NCBI GenBank assembly: GCA_943329165.2
Contig: CALQCV020000017.1
Location: 1-15,582 of the forward strand
Source: Candidatus Nitrotoga sp. CP45
Lineage (GTDB): Bacteria > Bacteroidota > Bacteroidia > Flavobacteriales > Flavobacteriaceae
Reading direction: 5' to 3'
Length of the DNA: 15,582 nucleotides
The notes beneath the pieces were generated by a model. The model saw only the letters and a program-made list of their open reading frames with translations. It ran no database searches and had not been told where the DNA came from. This document shows, piece by piece, positions 1 through 6,664 of the stretch (position 1 is the first letter of the stretch; the number at the start of each line of letters is the position of its first letter). The position numbers were made by a program, and so were the translations under genes.

Positions 1-437
1 GATGTAATATTGGTTTGATTTTGTCAGGAGGAAGATTGTTTTATGCTATGGCCAAGGATGGCTTATTCTTCAAAAGAGCAGGAGAATTAAATAATTATGA
101 TGTTCCGGAGAAAGCACTTTGGTTTCAATGTCTTTGGGCTTGCATATTATGTATTTCAGGTAAATATGGTGACTTGTTAACCTATGCGACTTTTGCTTCC
201 TTACTGTTTTATATCCTAACAATTGGAGGTTTATTTATTCTACGCAAAAGGGAACCTGATGCCGAAAGACCTTATAAAGCATTTGGTTATCCTTTTGTTC
301 CCATATTGTATATGATTATTACCGGTCTAATTTGTGTTGATTTATTGATTTATGATACCCGAAATACAGGCTTAGGTTTATTCATTGTGGCATTAGGAGT
401 TCCGGTATATTATATTTTTATGAAGAAAAAAGAATAA
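1..437 (+). CDS. Amino acid permease, APC superfamily (3' part only)
   Basis: C-terminal part of an inner-membrane amino-acid transporter; the 5' end lies outside the window. The frame is open from base 3, reading CNIGLILSGGRLFYAMAKDG, so the apparent TTG start at 15 is internal. The motif SGGRLFYAMAKDGLF followed by LN and P..AL is characteristic of APC/LAT-type permeases. After it come about four hydrophobic segments, with the short loop RKREPDAERPYKAFGYP between two of them, as in this family. The protein ends in a basic KKKE tail typical of a cytoplasmic C-terminus. The substrate cannot be told from this fragment. It converges on iaaA across a repeat-filled spacer. Because the neighbour degrades cyanophycin dipeptides, an amino-acid transporter here may be functionally linked, but that is only inference from position. 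Confidence 0.9.
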   Translation, partial: CNIGLILSGGRLFYAMAKDGLFFKRAGELNNYDVPEKALWFQCLWACILCISGKYGDLLTYATFASLLFYILTIGGLFILRKREPDAERPYKAFGYPFVPILYMIITGLICVDLLIYDTRNTGLGLFIVALGVPVYYIFMKKKE

Positions 438-438
438 A

Positions 439-608
439 AAAAGCCCCGATTTGAAACTTTAGACTGCCCCCAAATAGTAACTAACTTTTTGGGGGCAGTC
501 TATTTTAAATGAAATTGGGATTTTTTTATATCGGAGCACATCGTTTGTCTTTCTCAGACCAGTCGTCCCGCTTTCCGCACTACAGGGTAGTTTGCTCCAA
601 TCGGGGCT
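439..608. repeat. Structured intergenic repeat with AGCCCCGATT ends
   Basis: Fills most of the 211-base spacer between the permease and iaaA. It is bounded by an inverted repeat: agccccgatt at 442-451 and its complement aatcggggct at 599-608. Inside lie a perfect 15-bp palindrome (460-502), a ggagca/tgctcc pair (534-539 and 593-598), and a small gtct...agac hairpin within the stretch at about 545-560. Read on the minus strand, the pattern AGCCCCGATTGGAGC then GCGGAAAGCGGGAC resembles a repeat I recall as common downstream of genes in Flavobacterium genomes; that is memory, not a search. It would form the 3' untranslated end of iaaA transcripts and may act as terminator or RNA stabiliser. The stretch has no credible gene; a minus-strand open frame across 459-797 runs through the palindrome and iaaA in another frame. 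Confidence 0.6.
460..502. terminator. Perfect 15-bp palindrome, probable bidirectional terminator made of two IS-like ends
   Basis: Left arm tagactgcccccaaa (460-474) and right arm tttgggggcagtcta (488-502) are perfectly complementary around a 13-nt loop. The stem is GC-rich in the middle, and the plus-strand copy is followed by tttt. It lies 23 nt after the permease stop codon, so it can terminate that gene. The arms also look like the tips of an IS3-family (IS150-like) element placed head to head, with the right arm continuing as CCCAAAAAGTTAG on the minus strand. The arm is shared, with one mismatch, with the relic at 7922-7952. Confidence 0.6.
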
Positions 609-648
609 ATTATTCGAATTTAGTCTTCTTTGGGAAATATAAAAGAAT

Positions 649-1494
649 CTAGTTAAACACCTGTTCCTTTTCACCATCAAAACTGGCAAAAACCATACTT
701 GGATGTGAATCTTGGTGAAAGATATTTCCTTGGCTATCAATGGCAATTGCACCGGCAAAACCATCAAAAGGCAATAATTCTGCAAAGGTTTTTTCAAAAG
801 CTTTTTCTAGTGTAAAACCATCGGTAACTCGGGTTACAATTTTGGCTGCCACTGCTCCACTCACAATATCTTCACCAACGCCGGTTAAACTTACGCCACA
901 AAATTCGTTGGCATAATTCCCGGCAACTGTTGCCGAATCTGATATTCTTCCCGGAATTTCAAAACCTTTTCCACCTGTTGAAGTGGCAACTGCAATTTTT
1001 CCATTGTTATCTAAAGCCACACAGCCTACTGTACCAATTCGGGTAGCGGCAAGTTTAGCTTCGTATTCTGAACGTCGTTGCGGAATTTCGGTAGAGAATT
1101 GTTTGAATCCTTGTGCTCTGGCAAAATTGGTTGCGCCGCTTCCACCCAAAACTTTATCATCATAATTCAATAAAACTTCAGCTACTTGTATCGGATTTTT
1201 TACTTCTTCAATATTGATAACTCCACTCATTTTCATAGTAGAACCATCCATCAAAGAAGCGCTCATTCTTATTTTACCATCAGCCTGAATTTGGGAACCA
1301 ATGCCCGCATTGAATAACGCATCATCTTCCAAAAGTGATGTGGCATATACCACAGTTTCCAAAGCCGAATGTGTTTTCAAATAATCATACGAATCCTTAA
1401 CAATACGAAGCAATGCCTGCTGTTTCGCAACCTTTGTTTCATGATTGGTTGATGATTCAGAGAAAAATCCGCCGTGGATGATTATTTTAGACAT
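649..1494 (-). CDS. iaaA: Isoaspartyl peptidase / plant-type L-asparaginase (Ntn-hydrolase)
   Basis: Predicted to hydrolyse beta-aspartyl dipeptides, with possible L-asparaginase activity. Following cphB, its likely substrate is the beta-Asp-Arg released from cyanophycin. Seen in the 281-residue protein: N-terminal IIIHGG (residues 4-9), NAGIGS (62-67), and the autocleavage site GTVG at 154-157, where Thr155 would become the N-terminal nucleophile of the beta subunit. TSTGG (171-175) and GRISDSATVAGNYA (182-195) correspond to the family's substrate-binding loops. The HGG is followed by FFSES instead of the more common AG found in IaaA and human ASRGL1. There is no signal peptide, so it should act in the cytoplasm. 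Length is slightly shorter than the usual 300-320. The ATG follows 94 bases after cphB in the same direction, so co-transcription is likely. The spacer carries an unusual repeat array. Confidence 0.92.
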   Translation of the reverse strand: MSKIIIHGGFFSESSTNHETKVAKQQALLRIVKDSYDYLKTHSALETVVYATSLLEDDALFNAGIGSQIQADGKIRMSASLMDGSTMKMSGVINIEEVKNPIQVAEVLLNYDDKVLGGSGATNFARAQGFKQFSTEIPQRRSEYEAKLAATRIGTVGCVALDNNGKIAVATSTGGKGFEIPGRISDSATVAGNYANEFCGVSLTGVGEDIVSGAVAAKIVTRVTDGFTLEKAFEKTFAELLPFDGFAGAIAIDSQGNIFHQDSHPSMVFASFDGEKEQVFN

Positions 1495-1495
1495 C

Positions 1496-1587
1496 TTAGA
1501 TTTTTTTAGATTTTTAGAATGCTTAGAGAACTTGTATTCTTAGAAAATAGCTACTATTCTAACAATCTAAGTTGTCTAACGATCTAA
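1496..1587. repeat. Opposed arrays of TTAGA and TCTAA in the cphB-iaaA spacer
   Basis: On the plus strand, TTAGA occurs five times (1496, 1506, 1514, 1523, 1540), then its reverse complement TCTAA four times (1558, 1566, 1575, 1583). Steps within the second block are 8, 9 and 8 nt. The two blocks can pair with each other, so the mRNA between cphB and iaaA could fold into a long, A/U-rich, imperfect stem ending at the iaaA start codon. No known binding site or riboswitch is recognised. Function, if any, is unknown. Confidence 0.65.
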
Positions 1588-1588
1588 A

Positions 1589-2461
1589 TTAAACGTATTG
1601 TGACGATTTAATAGTCATCTTGAAAGTAGTCAAATCAAAAGTGTCATTAATGCTCATCACATGGGTTACCAGATGATTAATTGATATAGGTTGACCCAGT
1701 TCTACTTGTGTTAAGTTAGTATCCTTTATTTCTCTTCCATCAACCAGAATTACCAATCCTGAACCAATAGCTTCCATCATAGAGTTATTCGTAATCAATA
1801 AACCAGTGTCTTCTCCAAGTCCGATTCCGAGAACTTTTGGGTTACCAACAACCGCTTGAAATAATCTTCCAATTCGGCCTCGTTGCACAAAATGCGTATC
1901 AATAGTCACACCGTCAATTAATCCCAAACCGCTCGTTATTTTCACTTCGCCTTTTAACAAAGCCTCAGAACTACTTCCCTGGTAAATCATATTATTAGAA
2001 GCAGCAGCCGCACCAGCAGAAGTTCCTGCATACACAAAATCTTCGTTATGGTATTTATCTAATAAAATGTCATGAAAAGGTGTTCCGCCAAGAATAGAAG
2101 TTAAGCGCAACTGATCACCACCGGTAAACATAACCACATCGGCAGCTATCAAACGAGCCAAAACTTCAGGATCCATAGCTTGTTCGCGACGCTCAATATT
2201 TAGAATATCAACATTATCAGCACCTAAATAGTGTAGTGCTTTAACGTATTCCGGACCAATCTCTTTTGGAATTTTAGAAGCTGTTGTAATAACTTCAATG
2301 CGAGAGTTGCCTTTATGCTTTGATTCGTCAATGATTCTTTTTAAAATACCTGCTTCAAAAAAGTTTAAATTCTTTGCTGCACTTTTATCCAAATCCGTCT
2401 CAGTGAAACTGCCTTTGTCAACAGCACCGCCAATAATTATTAGTTTTCCTTGTATATTCAT
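1589..2461 (-). CDS. cphB: Cyanophycinase, peptidase family S51
   Basis: Cytoplasmic serine exopeptidase that cleaves the storage polymer cyanophycin (multi-L-arginyl-poly-L-aspartate) into beta-Asp-Arg dipeptides. In the 290-residue protein, FTGGDQLRL (112-120) and the nucleophile elbow GTSAG (146-150, Ser148) are the S51 signatures. DTHFVQRGRIGRL (188-200) and GIGLGEDTG (212-220) supply the likely catalytic His190 and Glu217. This distinguishes it from the dipeptidase PepE, which is shorter. Length fits CphB. No signal peptide is present, unlike secreted CphE. It is followed by iaaA on the same strand, giving a complete two-step route to free Asp and Arg. It is divergent from rluF, with 127 nt between; I see no exact TAnnTTTG promoter element on the cphB side. 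Confidence 0.93.
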   Translation of the reverse strand: MNIQGKLIIIGGAVDKGSFTETDLDKSAAKNLNFFEAGILKRIIDESKHKGNSRIEVITTASKIPKEIGPEYVKALHYLGADNVDILNIERREQAMDPEVLARLIAADVVMFTGGDQLRLTSILGGTPFHDILLDKYHNEDFVYAGTSAGAAAASNNMIYQGSSSEALLKGEVKITSGLGLIDGVTIDTHFVQRGRIGRLFQAVVGNPKVLGIGLGEDTGLLITNNSMMEAIGSGLVILVDGREIKDTNLTQVELGQPISINHLVTHVMSINDTFDLTTFKMTIKSSQYV

Positions 2462-2576
2462 GTGGGTAAAAATAGCAAAATCTTAGTACTTACAAACCTT
2501 TTTTTTACTTTTTTGAAACCATTTATTAACGTACTTATCAAGAAATAGAATTTAAAGTCAACTTCGCAAATTATCT

Positions 2577-2584
2577 TATATTTG
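2577..2584 (+). promoter_or_regulatory. Bacteroidota-type -7 element (TATATTTG) just before rluF
   Basis: TATATTTG matches the Bacteroidota sigma-A -7 consensus TAnnTTTG exactly. It ends only 4 nt before the rluF ATG, so transcription would begin at or just inside the start codon. No clear TTG -33 element is visible at the usual spacing, which lowers confidence. Confidence 0.45.
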
Positions 2585-2588
2585 CCCA

Positions 2589-3389
2589 ATGGAAATCAAT
2601 CAGACACGCATCAATAAATTTCTTTCCGAATCGGGCTATTGCTCTCGTCGTGAAGCAGATAAATTATTGGAAGAAGGAAGAATAACCATCAACGGTATCG
2701 TTCCTGAAATGGGGACAAAAGTTTCTATAGATGATGAAGTTCGCGTGGACGGAAAGTTGGTCAGAGAAAAAAGAGAAAAACCAATTTATTTGGCGTTCAA
2801 CAAACCCGTCGGGATTGAATGTACGACTAACCAAAGTGTTCGCGATAATATTGTCGATTATATCAATTATCCAAAGCGAATTTTTCCTATCGGACGTTTG
2901 GATAAAGCCAGTGAGGGCCTTATTTTTATGACCGATGATGGCGATATTGTTAACAAAATTCTGCGCGCCCGAAACAATCACGAAAAGGAATATGTGGTTA
3001 CAGTTAATAAAGAAATTACAGATAGATTTATCCAAAAAATGAGCAACGGTGTTCCGATTTTAGATACCGTTACCCGAAAATGTAAAGTCGAACAAATAAG
3101 TAAATTTGTATTCAAAATAATATTGACGCAAGGTTTAAACCGTCAGATTCGTAGAATGTGTGAGTATCTTGATTACGAAGTTACCGCATTGAAAAGAACG
3201 AGAATTATCAATATTTCGCTTGACGTTCATGTTGGTCGTTATAGAGAATTAACCGATGATGAAATCAAACAATTGAACAAACTGATTGAACCTTCAAGCA
3301 AAACAGAAGAAGCGAGTTTGCCAAAATCAGCTCCTGCTGGAAGTCGGAAGTTTGAAGATGGAAGACGAAATAAAAATCCTAACTCCTAA
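2589..3389 (+). CDS. rluF: 23S rRNA pseudouridine synthase, RluF type (RsuA/RluB/E/F family)
   Basis: Isomerises uridine to pseudouridine in 23S rRNA (U2604 in E. coli numbering for RluF). The 266-residue protein has an N-terminal S4 RNA-binding domain (about 5-50, [26 protein letters not shown]). The catalytic core follows, with FNKPVG (70-75) and [10 protein letters not shown] (102-111), where Asp105 is the expected catalytic aspartate, and then [12 protein letters not shown]. The run GVPIL.TVT.KCKV and the RRMCE region resemble E. coli RluF more than RluB or RsuA. The last 16 residues (251-266) are encoded by two different heptad DNA repeats and are unlikely to be a conserved part of the enzyme. 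The ATG is chosen because the S4 domain begins immediately and the next in-frame Met is at residue 41. crcB follows in the same direction after a 69-nt repeat-filled gap. Confidence 0.9.
   Translation: MEINQTRINKFLSESGYCSRREADKLLEEGRITINGIVPEMGTKVSIDDEVRVDGKLVREKREKPIYLAFNKPVGIECTTNQSVRDNIVDYINYPKRIFPIGRLDKASEGLIFMTDDGDIVNKILRARNNHEKEYVVTVNKEITDRFIQKMSNGVPILDTVTRKCKVEQISKFVFKIILTQGLNRQIRRMCEYLDYEVTALKRTRIINISLDVHVGRYRELTDDEIKQLNKLIEPSSKTEEASLPKSAPAGSRKFEDGRRNKNPNS
3339..3366 (+). repeat. Four GGAAGNN heptads inside the 3' end of rluF
   Basis: Consecutive 7-mers GGAAGTC, GGAAGTT, TGAAGAT, GGAAGAC run in register at 3339-3366. They encode residues 251 to about 260 (G S R K F E D G R). Because the unit length of 7 is not a multiple of 3, each copy is read in a different frame, so the peptide shows no repeat. 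Such heptads are normally intergenic, which suggests the coding frame has run into repeat DNA. Confidence 0.7.
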
Positions 3390-3451
3390 TTGCTAAATCC
3401 TAATTGCTAAATCCTAATTCATTAATCCTAACTCCTAATTCCTTAATCCTA
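3375..3451 (+). repeat. Eleven heptads of consensus AATCCTA between rluF and crcB
   Basis: An uninterrupted array of 7-mers: AATCCTA, ACTCCTA, ATTGCTA, AATCCTA, ATTGCTA, AATCCTA, ATTCATT, AATCCTA, ACTCCTA, ATTCCTT, AATCCTA. AATCCTA appears five times, at units 1, 4, 6, 8 and 11. The first two units lie within rluF, and the TAA at 3387-3389 straddling units 2 and 3 is its stop codon. The last unit ends 7 nt before the crcB ATG, so the array occupies the region where a ribosome-binding site or promoter for crcB would lie. No fluoride riboswitch is seen. Confidence 0.85.
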
Positions 3452-3458
3452 TATTAAA

Positions 3459-3842
3459 ATGCTCAAAACGATTCTATACATAGCCATTGGTGGTGCCATC
3501 GGAAGCGTACTTCGTTATTTGACAACAGTTGTAGTTTCTAAATTTTGTCCCGAAACTTCGGGATTCAATTTTCCGTTGGCGACATTTATTGCCAACTTTG
3601 TTGGTTGCTTTTTAATTGGTTTATTTGTTGGGATTTTAGCCAAAAATAATTTGACTGACAGCCAGTTGAAATGGTTTTTAGTAACCGGATTCTGTGGTGG
3701 TTACACTACTTTCTCTACTTTTGGTATGGAGAATTTTAATCTGTTTCAAAGCAACAATTCATTATTGGCATTTGGATATATGACATTGAGCATTCTTCTC
3801 GGCCTTTTTGCGGTTTGGTTCGGACTTTTACTATCCAAATAA
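3459..3842 (+). CDS. crcB: Fluoride ion channel CrcB/Fluc
   Basis: Small inner-membrane channel that exports fluoride and works as an antiparallel dimer. The 127-residue protein has four hydrophobic segments. Family motifs are GGAIGSVLRY (11-20), the pore asparagine in ATFIANFVGC (Asn46), and GFCGGYTTFSTFG (77-89), whose Phe85 and Phe88 match the pore phenylalanines and whose neighbouring residues form the central sodium site. Length is normal for a single-gene CrcB, and no second crcB copy is adjacent. It follows rluF in the same direction with an AATCCTA heptad array in front and precedes the nrnA-like gene by 60 nt. The ATG sits directly before a hydrophobic first helix, supporting the start. 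Regulation is not evident. Confidence 0.93.
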   Translation: MLKTILYIAIGGAIGSVLRYLTTVVVSKFCPETSGFNFPLATFIANFVGCFLIGLFVGILAKNNLTDSQLKWFLVTGFCGGYTTFSTFGMENFNLFQSNNSLLAFGYMTLSILLGLFAVWFGLLLSK

Positions 3843-3902
3843 AACTTAAAATCTCCTTAATCTGTATAGACTGTATTTCATTTTTTAGTACATTCGCCAA
3901 CG

Positions 3903-4907
3903 ATGAAAAAAGAAGACATTTTAGCCATTCAAAATTTATTGGCAACACCAAAAAAAATTGCCGTCATTCCACACAGAAGCCCTGATGGTGATGCTATGGG
4001 TTCCACCTTGGCATTGTATCATTTTCTTTTGAAATTGAATCATAACCCTGTTGTGATTTCACCGAACGAATTTCCAAATTTCCTAGCTTGGTTACCAGGC
4101 TCTGAAACTGTTTTGATTTATGAAAATGACAAAGAAAATTGCACCAAAATATTGAATGAAGCCGAACTGGTTTTTACTTTAGATTTCAATGCATTACACA
4201 GAACCGGTGAAATGGAACAGGTTTTAAATAAACTTTCGGCGCCAATGATTATGATTGATCATCATCAAAAGCCAGATATTTATGCAACGGTTACTTACTC
4301 TGATACTTCTATTGGTTCTACTTGCGAGATGATTTATAATCTGATTTCGTATTTGGATAAAAAAGACCTGCTTGATAAAATTATAGCAACTTGTATTTAT
4401 ACCGGAATTACAACTGATACAGGTTCGTTTCGATTTCCATCAACAACGAGTACAACACACCGAATTACTGCTGATTTAATTGATTTGGGCATTAATAATA
4501 GTGCAGTTCACAATTTATTATTTGATGATAATTCAGCCAATAGATTACAACTTCTTGGAAGGGCTTTGCAAAATATAAAAGTCTTTCCAAAATATAAAAC
4601 TTCATATATCACGCTTTCGCAAAAAGAATTGGATGAATTTCAATATCAAAAAGGTGATACTGAAGGCATTGTAAACTATGGTTTGAGCATAAAAGGAATT
4701 AATTTTTCAGCGATTTTTATCGAACATCGTGACGAAAATATCATTAAAATTTCGTTACGTTCGCAAGGCAATTTTGATGTAAATCAATTTGCCAGACAGC
4801 ATTTCAATGGTGGCGGACATATCAATGCTGCCGGAGGAAAATCATACGAAAGTATGAAAGCAACTACTAATAAATTTGAAGAATTAATTTCAAAAATAAC
4901 TGTCTAA
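3903..4907 (+). CDS. nrnA: DHH/DHHA1 phosphoesterase, NrnA-like oligoribonuclease / pAp phosphatase
   Basis: Predicted cytoplasmic manganese-dependent phosphoesterase that degrades nanoRNAs and dephosphorylates 3'-phosphoadenosine 5'-phosphate, as in Bacillus NrnA. The 334-residue protein shows the DHH-domain metal ligands in order: HRSPDGDAMGS (24-34), TLDF (92-95), the DHH triad at 119-121, and GITTDTG (168-174). The C-terminal DHHA1 domain contains FNGGGHINAAGG (301-312). It lacks the extra domains of RecJ and has the expected NrnA length. The stop codon is 4 nt from the gldI ATG, so this gene probably heads or belongs to the gldI operon. A near-match to the -7 element (TACATTCG, 3889-3896) lies just upstream of the ATG. 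The specific substrate is inferred from family membership. Confidence 0.85.
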   Translation: MKKEDILAIQNLLATPKKIAVIPHRSPDGDAMGSTLALYHFLLKLNHNPVVISPNEFPNFLAWLPGSETVLIYENDKENCTKILNEAELVFTLDFNALHRTGEMEQVLNKLSAPMIMIDHHQKPDIYATVTYSDTSIGSTCEMIYNLISYLDKKDLLDKIIATCIYTGITTDTGSFRFPSTTSTTHRITADLIDLGINNSAVHNLLFDDNSANRLQLLGRALQNIKVFPKYKTSYITLSQKELDEFQYQKGDTEGIVNYGLSIKGINFSAIFIEHRDENIIKISLRSQGNFDVNQFARQHFNGGGHINAAGGKSYESMKATTNKFEELISKITV

Positions 4908-4911
4908 GAAC

Positions 4912-5499
4912 ATGAAAAACCTTTCGAAAATAGTGTTGCTTATTGTCGTTTTTATGACTTTCCTAAGTTGTAAACAGCAACAACAAGCTCGAATGCCGAT
5001 TTCGCGTTCATCGGGAACATTTATGAAAGAATCGGCAGCACGAAATAAAAAATTAATTGCCGGAGAAGAAGGAAAAATTGATTCCATAATTAAGAGCAAT
5101 CCAAAAATAGAATACCTGGCATCGAAAAAAGGATATTGGTATCATTATCAAATTAAAAATGAGAAAGATACGCTTCGTCCTAAAAAAGGAGATGTGGCCC
5201 AGTTTGATTATGAAATCATGGATTTAAAAGGAAATGTGTTGTATTCAGAAGTTGAATTGCGCCCTCAAACTTATCTTGTCGATAAACAAAATATACTGAT
5301 GGGTTTGCGCGACGGAATCAAATTAATGCATAAAAACGAAAAAGTAACTTTCCTATTTCCTTCGCACATGGCGTATGGTTATCATGGAGACAGCAAACTT
5401 ATAAAGGCAAACGAACCAATCATTTGTACCGTTACTTTGAATGATTTTAAACCAAAAGAAAAAATAACACCTCAAGTTAATATTACAAAAAATGAATAA
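4912..5499 (+). CDS. gldI: Gliding-motility lipoprotein GldI, FKBP-type prolyl isomerase-like
   Basis: Lipoprotein required for gliding and type IX secretion functions in Flavobacterium johnsoniae, with similarity to FKBP peptidyl-prolyl isomerases. The 195-residue protein starts with a lipoprotein signal ending in FLSC (lipid-modified Cys20), followed by a Q-rich spacer. It has an FKBP domain at about 88-179, including the SHMAYGYHG segment and the C-terminal strand PIICTVTLNDF. Compared with active FKBPs, the usual FD pair after G.L is YS (111-112), and the usual V-I-x-x-W stretch reads I-L-M-G-L (128-132). Isomerase activity is therefore doubtful and it may be a chaperone or assembly factor. 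The start is 4 nt after nrnA, and its last 8 nt overlap the start of the next isomerase gene, so the three genes are tightly coupled. The name rests on length, lipobox, domain and neighbours. Confidence 0.82.
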   Translation: MKNLSKIVLLIVVFMTFLSCKQQQQARMPISRSSGTFMKESAARNKKLIAGEEGKIDSIIKSNPKIEYLASKKGYWYHYQIKNEKDTLRPKKGDVAQFDYEIMDLKGNVLYSEVELRPQTYLVDKQNILMGLRDGIKLMHKNEKVTFLFPSHMAYGYHGDSKLIKANEPIICTVTLNDFKPKEKITPQVNITKNE

Positions 5500-6622
5500 A
5501 AAGATTTATCTTCTTTTAGCTGTTATCGGGTTATGTCTTACATCTTGTAAAGACGAATATAAAGACCTAAAAGATGGTTTATATGCCAAAATTGAAACCT
5601 CTAAAGGGAACATTTTATTAGAGCTTAATTATCAAAAAGCGCCAATTATGGTGGCCAATTTTGTAACACTAGCCGAAGGTAAAAACCAATTTGTATCTAA
5701 AGAATTTATAGGAAAACCTTTTTATGATGGTTTGAAATTTCACCGTGTTATCTCTAAATCAAATGGTGATTCAGAGGATTTTATGATTCAAACCGGAGAT
5801 CCATTAGGAAATGGTTCTGGTGATGCGGGTTACAAATGCAGAGATGAATTTACCGATTTGCGTCATGACAAGTCTGGAATTTTATCGATGGCGAACTCGG
5901 GTCCAAATACAAACAGCAGTCAATTTTTTATTACTTTGAAAGACACTCCATGGTTGGATGGAAAACATTCAGTTTTTGGGTGTGTTGTTGGAGACGGAAT
6001 GACTGTAGCCCATTCTATTGTTCAGGATGATTATATTAAAAAAGTTACCATCATTAGAAAAGGAGAAGCAGTTAAGAAGTTTGACGCGGTAAAAATCTTT
6101 ACTGATCATTTCAAAGCAGAAGCAGAAAATCAAAAGAAACAAGCTGCTATTGACGCTGAAAATAAAAAAATCTATGATGCAAAATATAAAATAGTCAAAG
6201 ATAAAAAAGTTGTATATTTTAATGAATTAAAGAAATCGTCAACCAAGACTTCATCAGGATTTAAATTCAAAATCACTCAGGAATCGACTTCAGAAAAACC
6301 AAAACATGGTGAAACCGTGTATATAGAATACGCAGGATTTTTAGAAGATGGAACCCTTTTTGATACAAGCAGCCCAAATATTTCCAAAGAATTTGGTAAA
6401 TTTGACGAGCAAAGAGCGATGCAAAACGGTTATTCAGCTTTACCTTATGTAATGGGTTCAAACAAAATGATTCCAGGTTTTGTTGAAGGATTGAGTAAAT
6501 TAAAAAAAGATGAAAAAGCAGTTTTCTTTATTCCATTTAATCTTGCTTACGGAGAACAAGGCGCCGGAAATGTGATTCCACCAAATGCCAACTTGATTTT
6601 TGAAGTCGAGCTAAAAAAGTAA
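5492..6622 (+). CDS. Lipoprotein with cyclophilin and FKBP domains (dual prolyl isomerase)
   Basis: Predicted envelope lipoprotein carrying two unrelated prolyl isomerase folds in one 376-residue chain. The signal ends in LTSC (Cys19). The cyclophilin domain (about 30-190) keeps the catalytic set: FHRV (Arg85), FMIQ (97-100), SMANSGPNT (132-140), SQFFI (143-147) and WLDGKH (154-159). A charged, probably coiled-coil linker (about 205-245) leads to an FKBP domain (about 268-374) with GTLFDTSS, IPGF and LAYGEQGAGNVIPPN. Compared with the next gene, eight residues, SKSNGDSE (88-95), stand where that protein has one, lengthening the loop between catalytic Arg85 and FMIQ, and the usual GGDP is TGDP. 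It overlaps gldI by 8 nt. It probably folds exported or outer-membrane proteins at the periplasmic face; substrates are unknown. Confidence 0.9.
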   Translation: MNKKIYLLLAVIGLCLTSCKDEYKDLKDGLYAKIETSKGNILLELNYQKAPIMVANFVTLAEGKNQFVSKEFIGKPFYDGLKFHRVISKSNGDSEDFMIQTGDPLGNGSGDAGYKCRDEFTDLRHDKSGILSMANSGPNTNSSQFFITLKDTPWLDGKHSVFGCVVGDGMTVAHSIVQDDYIKKVTIIRKGEAVKKFDAVKIFTDHFKAEAENQKKQAAIDAENKKIYDAKYKIVKDKKVVYFNELKKSSTKTSSGFKFKITQESTSEKPKHGETVYIEYAGFLEDGTLFDTSSPNISKEFGKFDEQRAMQNGYSALPYVMGSNKMIPGFVEGLSKLKKDEKAVFFIPFNLAYGEQGAGNVIPPNANLIFEVELKK

Positions 6623-6664
6623 ATTATAAATAGTAATAAACCATAAATAATAAATTAATAAATC

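Noticed and set aside
459..797. Minus-strand open frame of 112 codons across the repeat and the iaaA 3' end
   Set aside because: It overlaps iaaA in another frame, runs through the palindrome, and has no recognisable domain; a shadow frame.
3375..3451. Heptad array as a CRISPR array or fluoride riboswitch for crcB
   Set aside because: Units are 7 nt with no spacers, so it is not CRISPR. The sequence lacks the fluoride aptamer's GC-rich pseudoknot pattern.
6623..6664. A/T-rich spacer between the twin isomerases as another heptad array
   Set aside because: Units such as ATAATAA and ATTAATA are suggestive, but at this base composition they are not distinguishable from low complexity.
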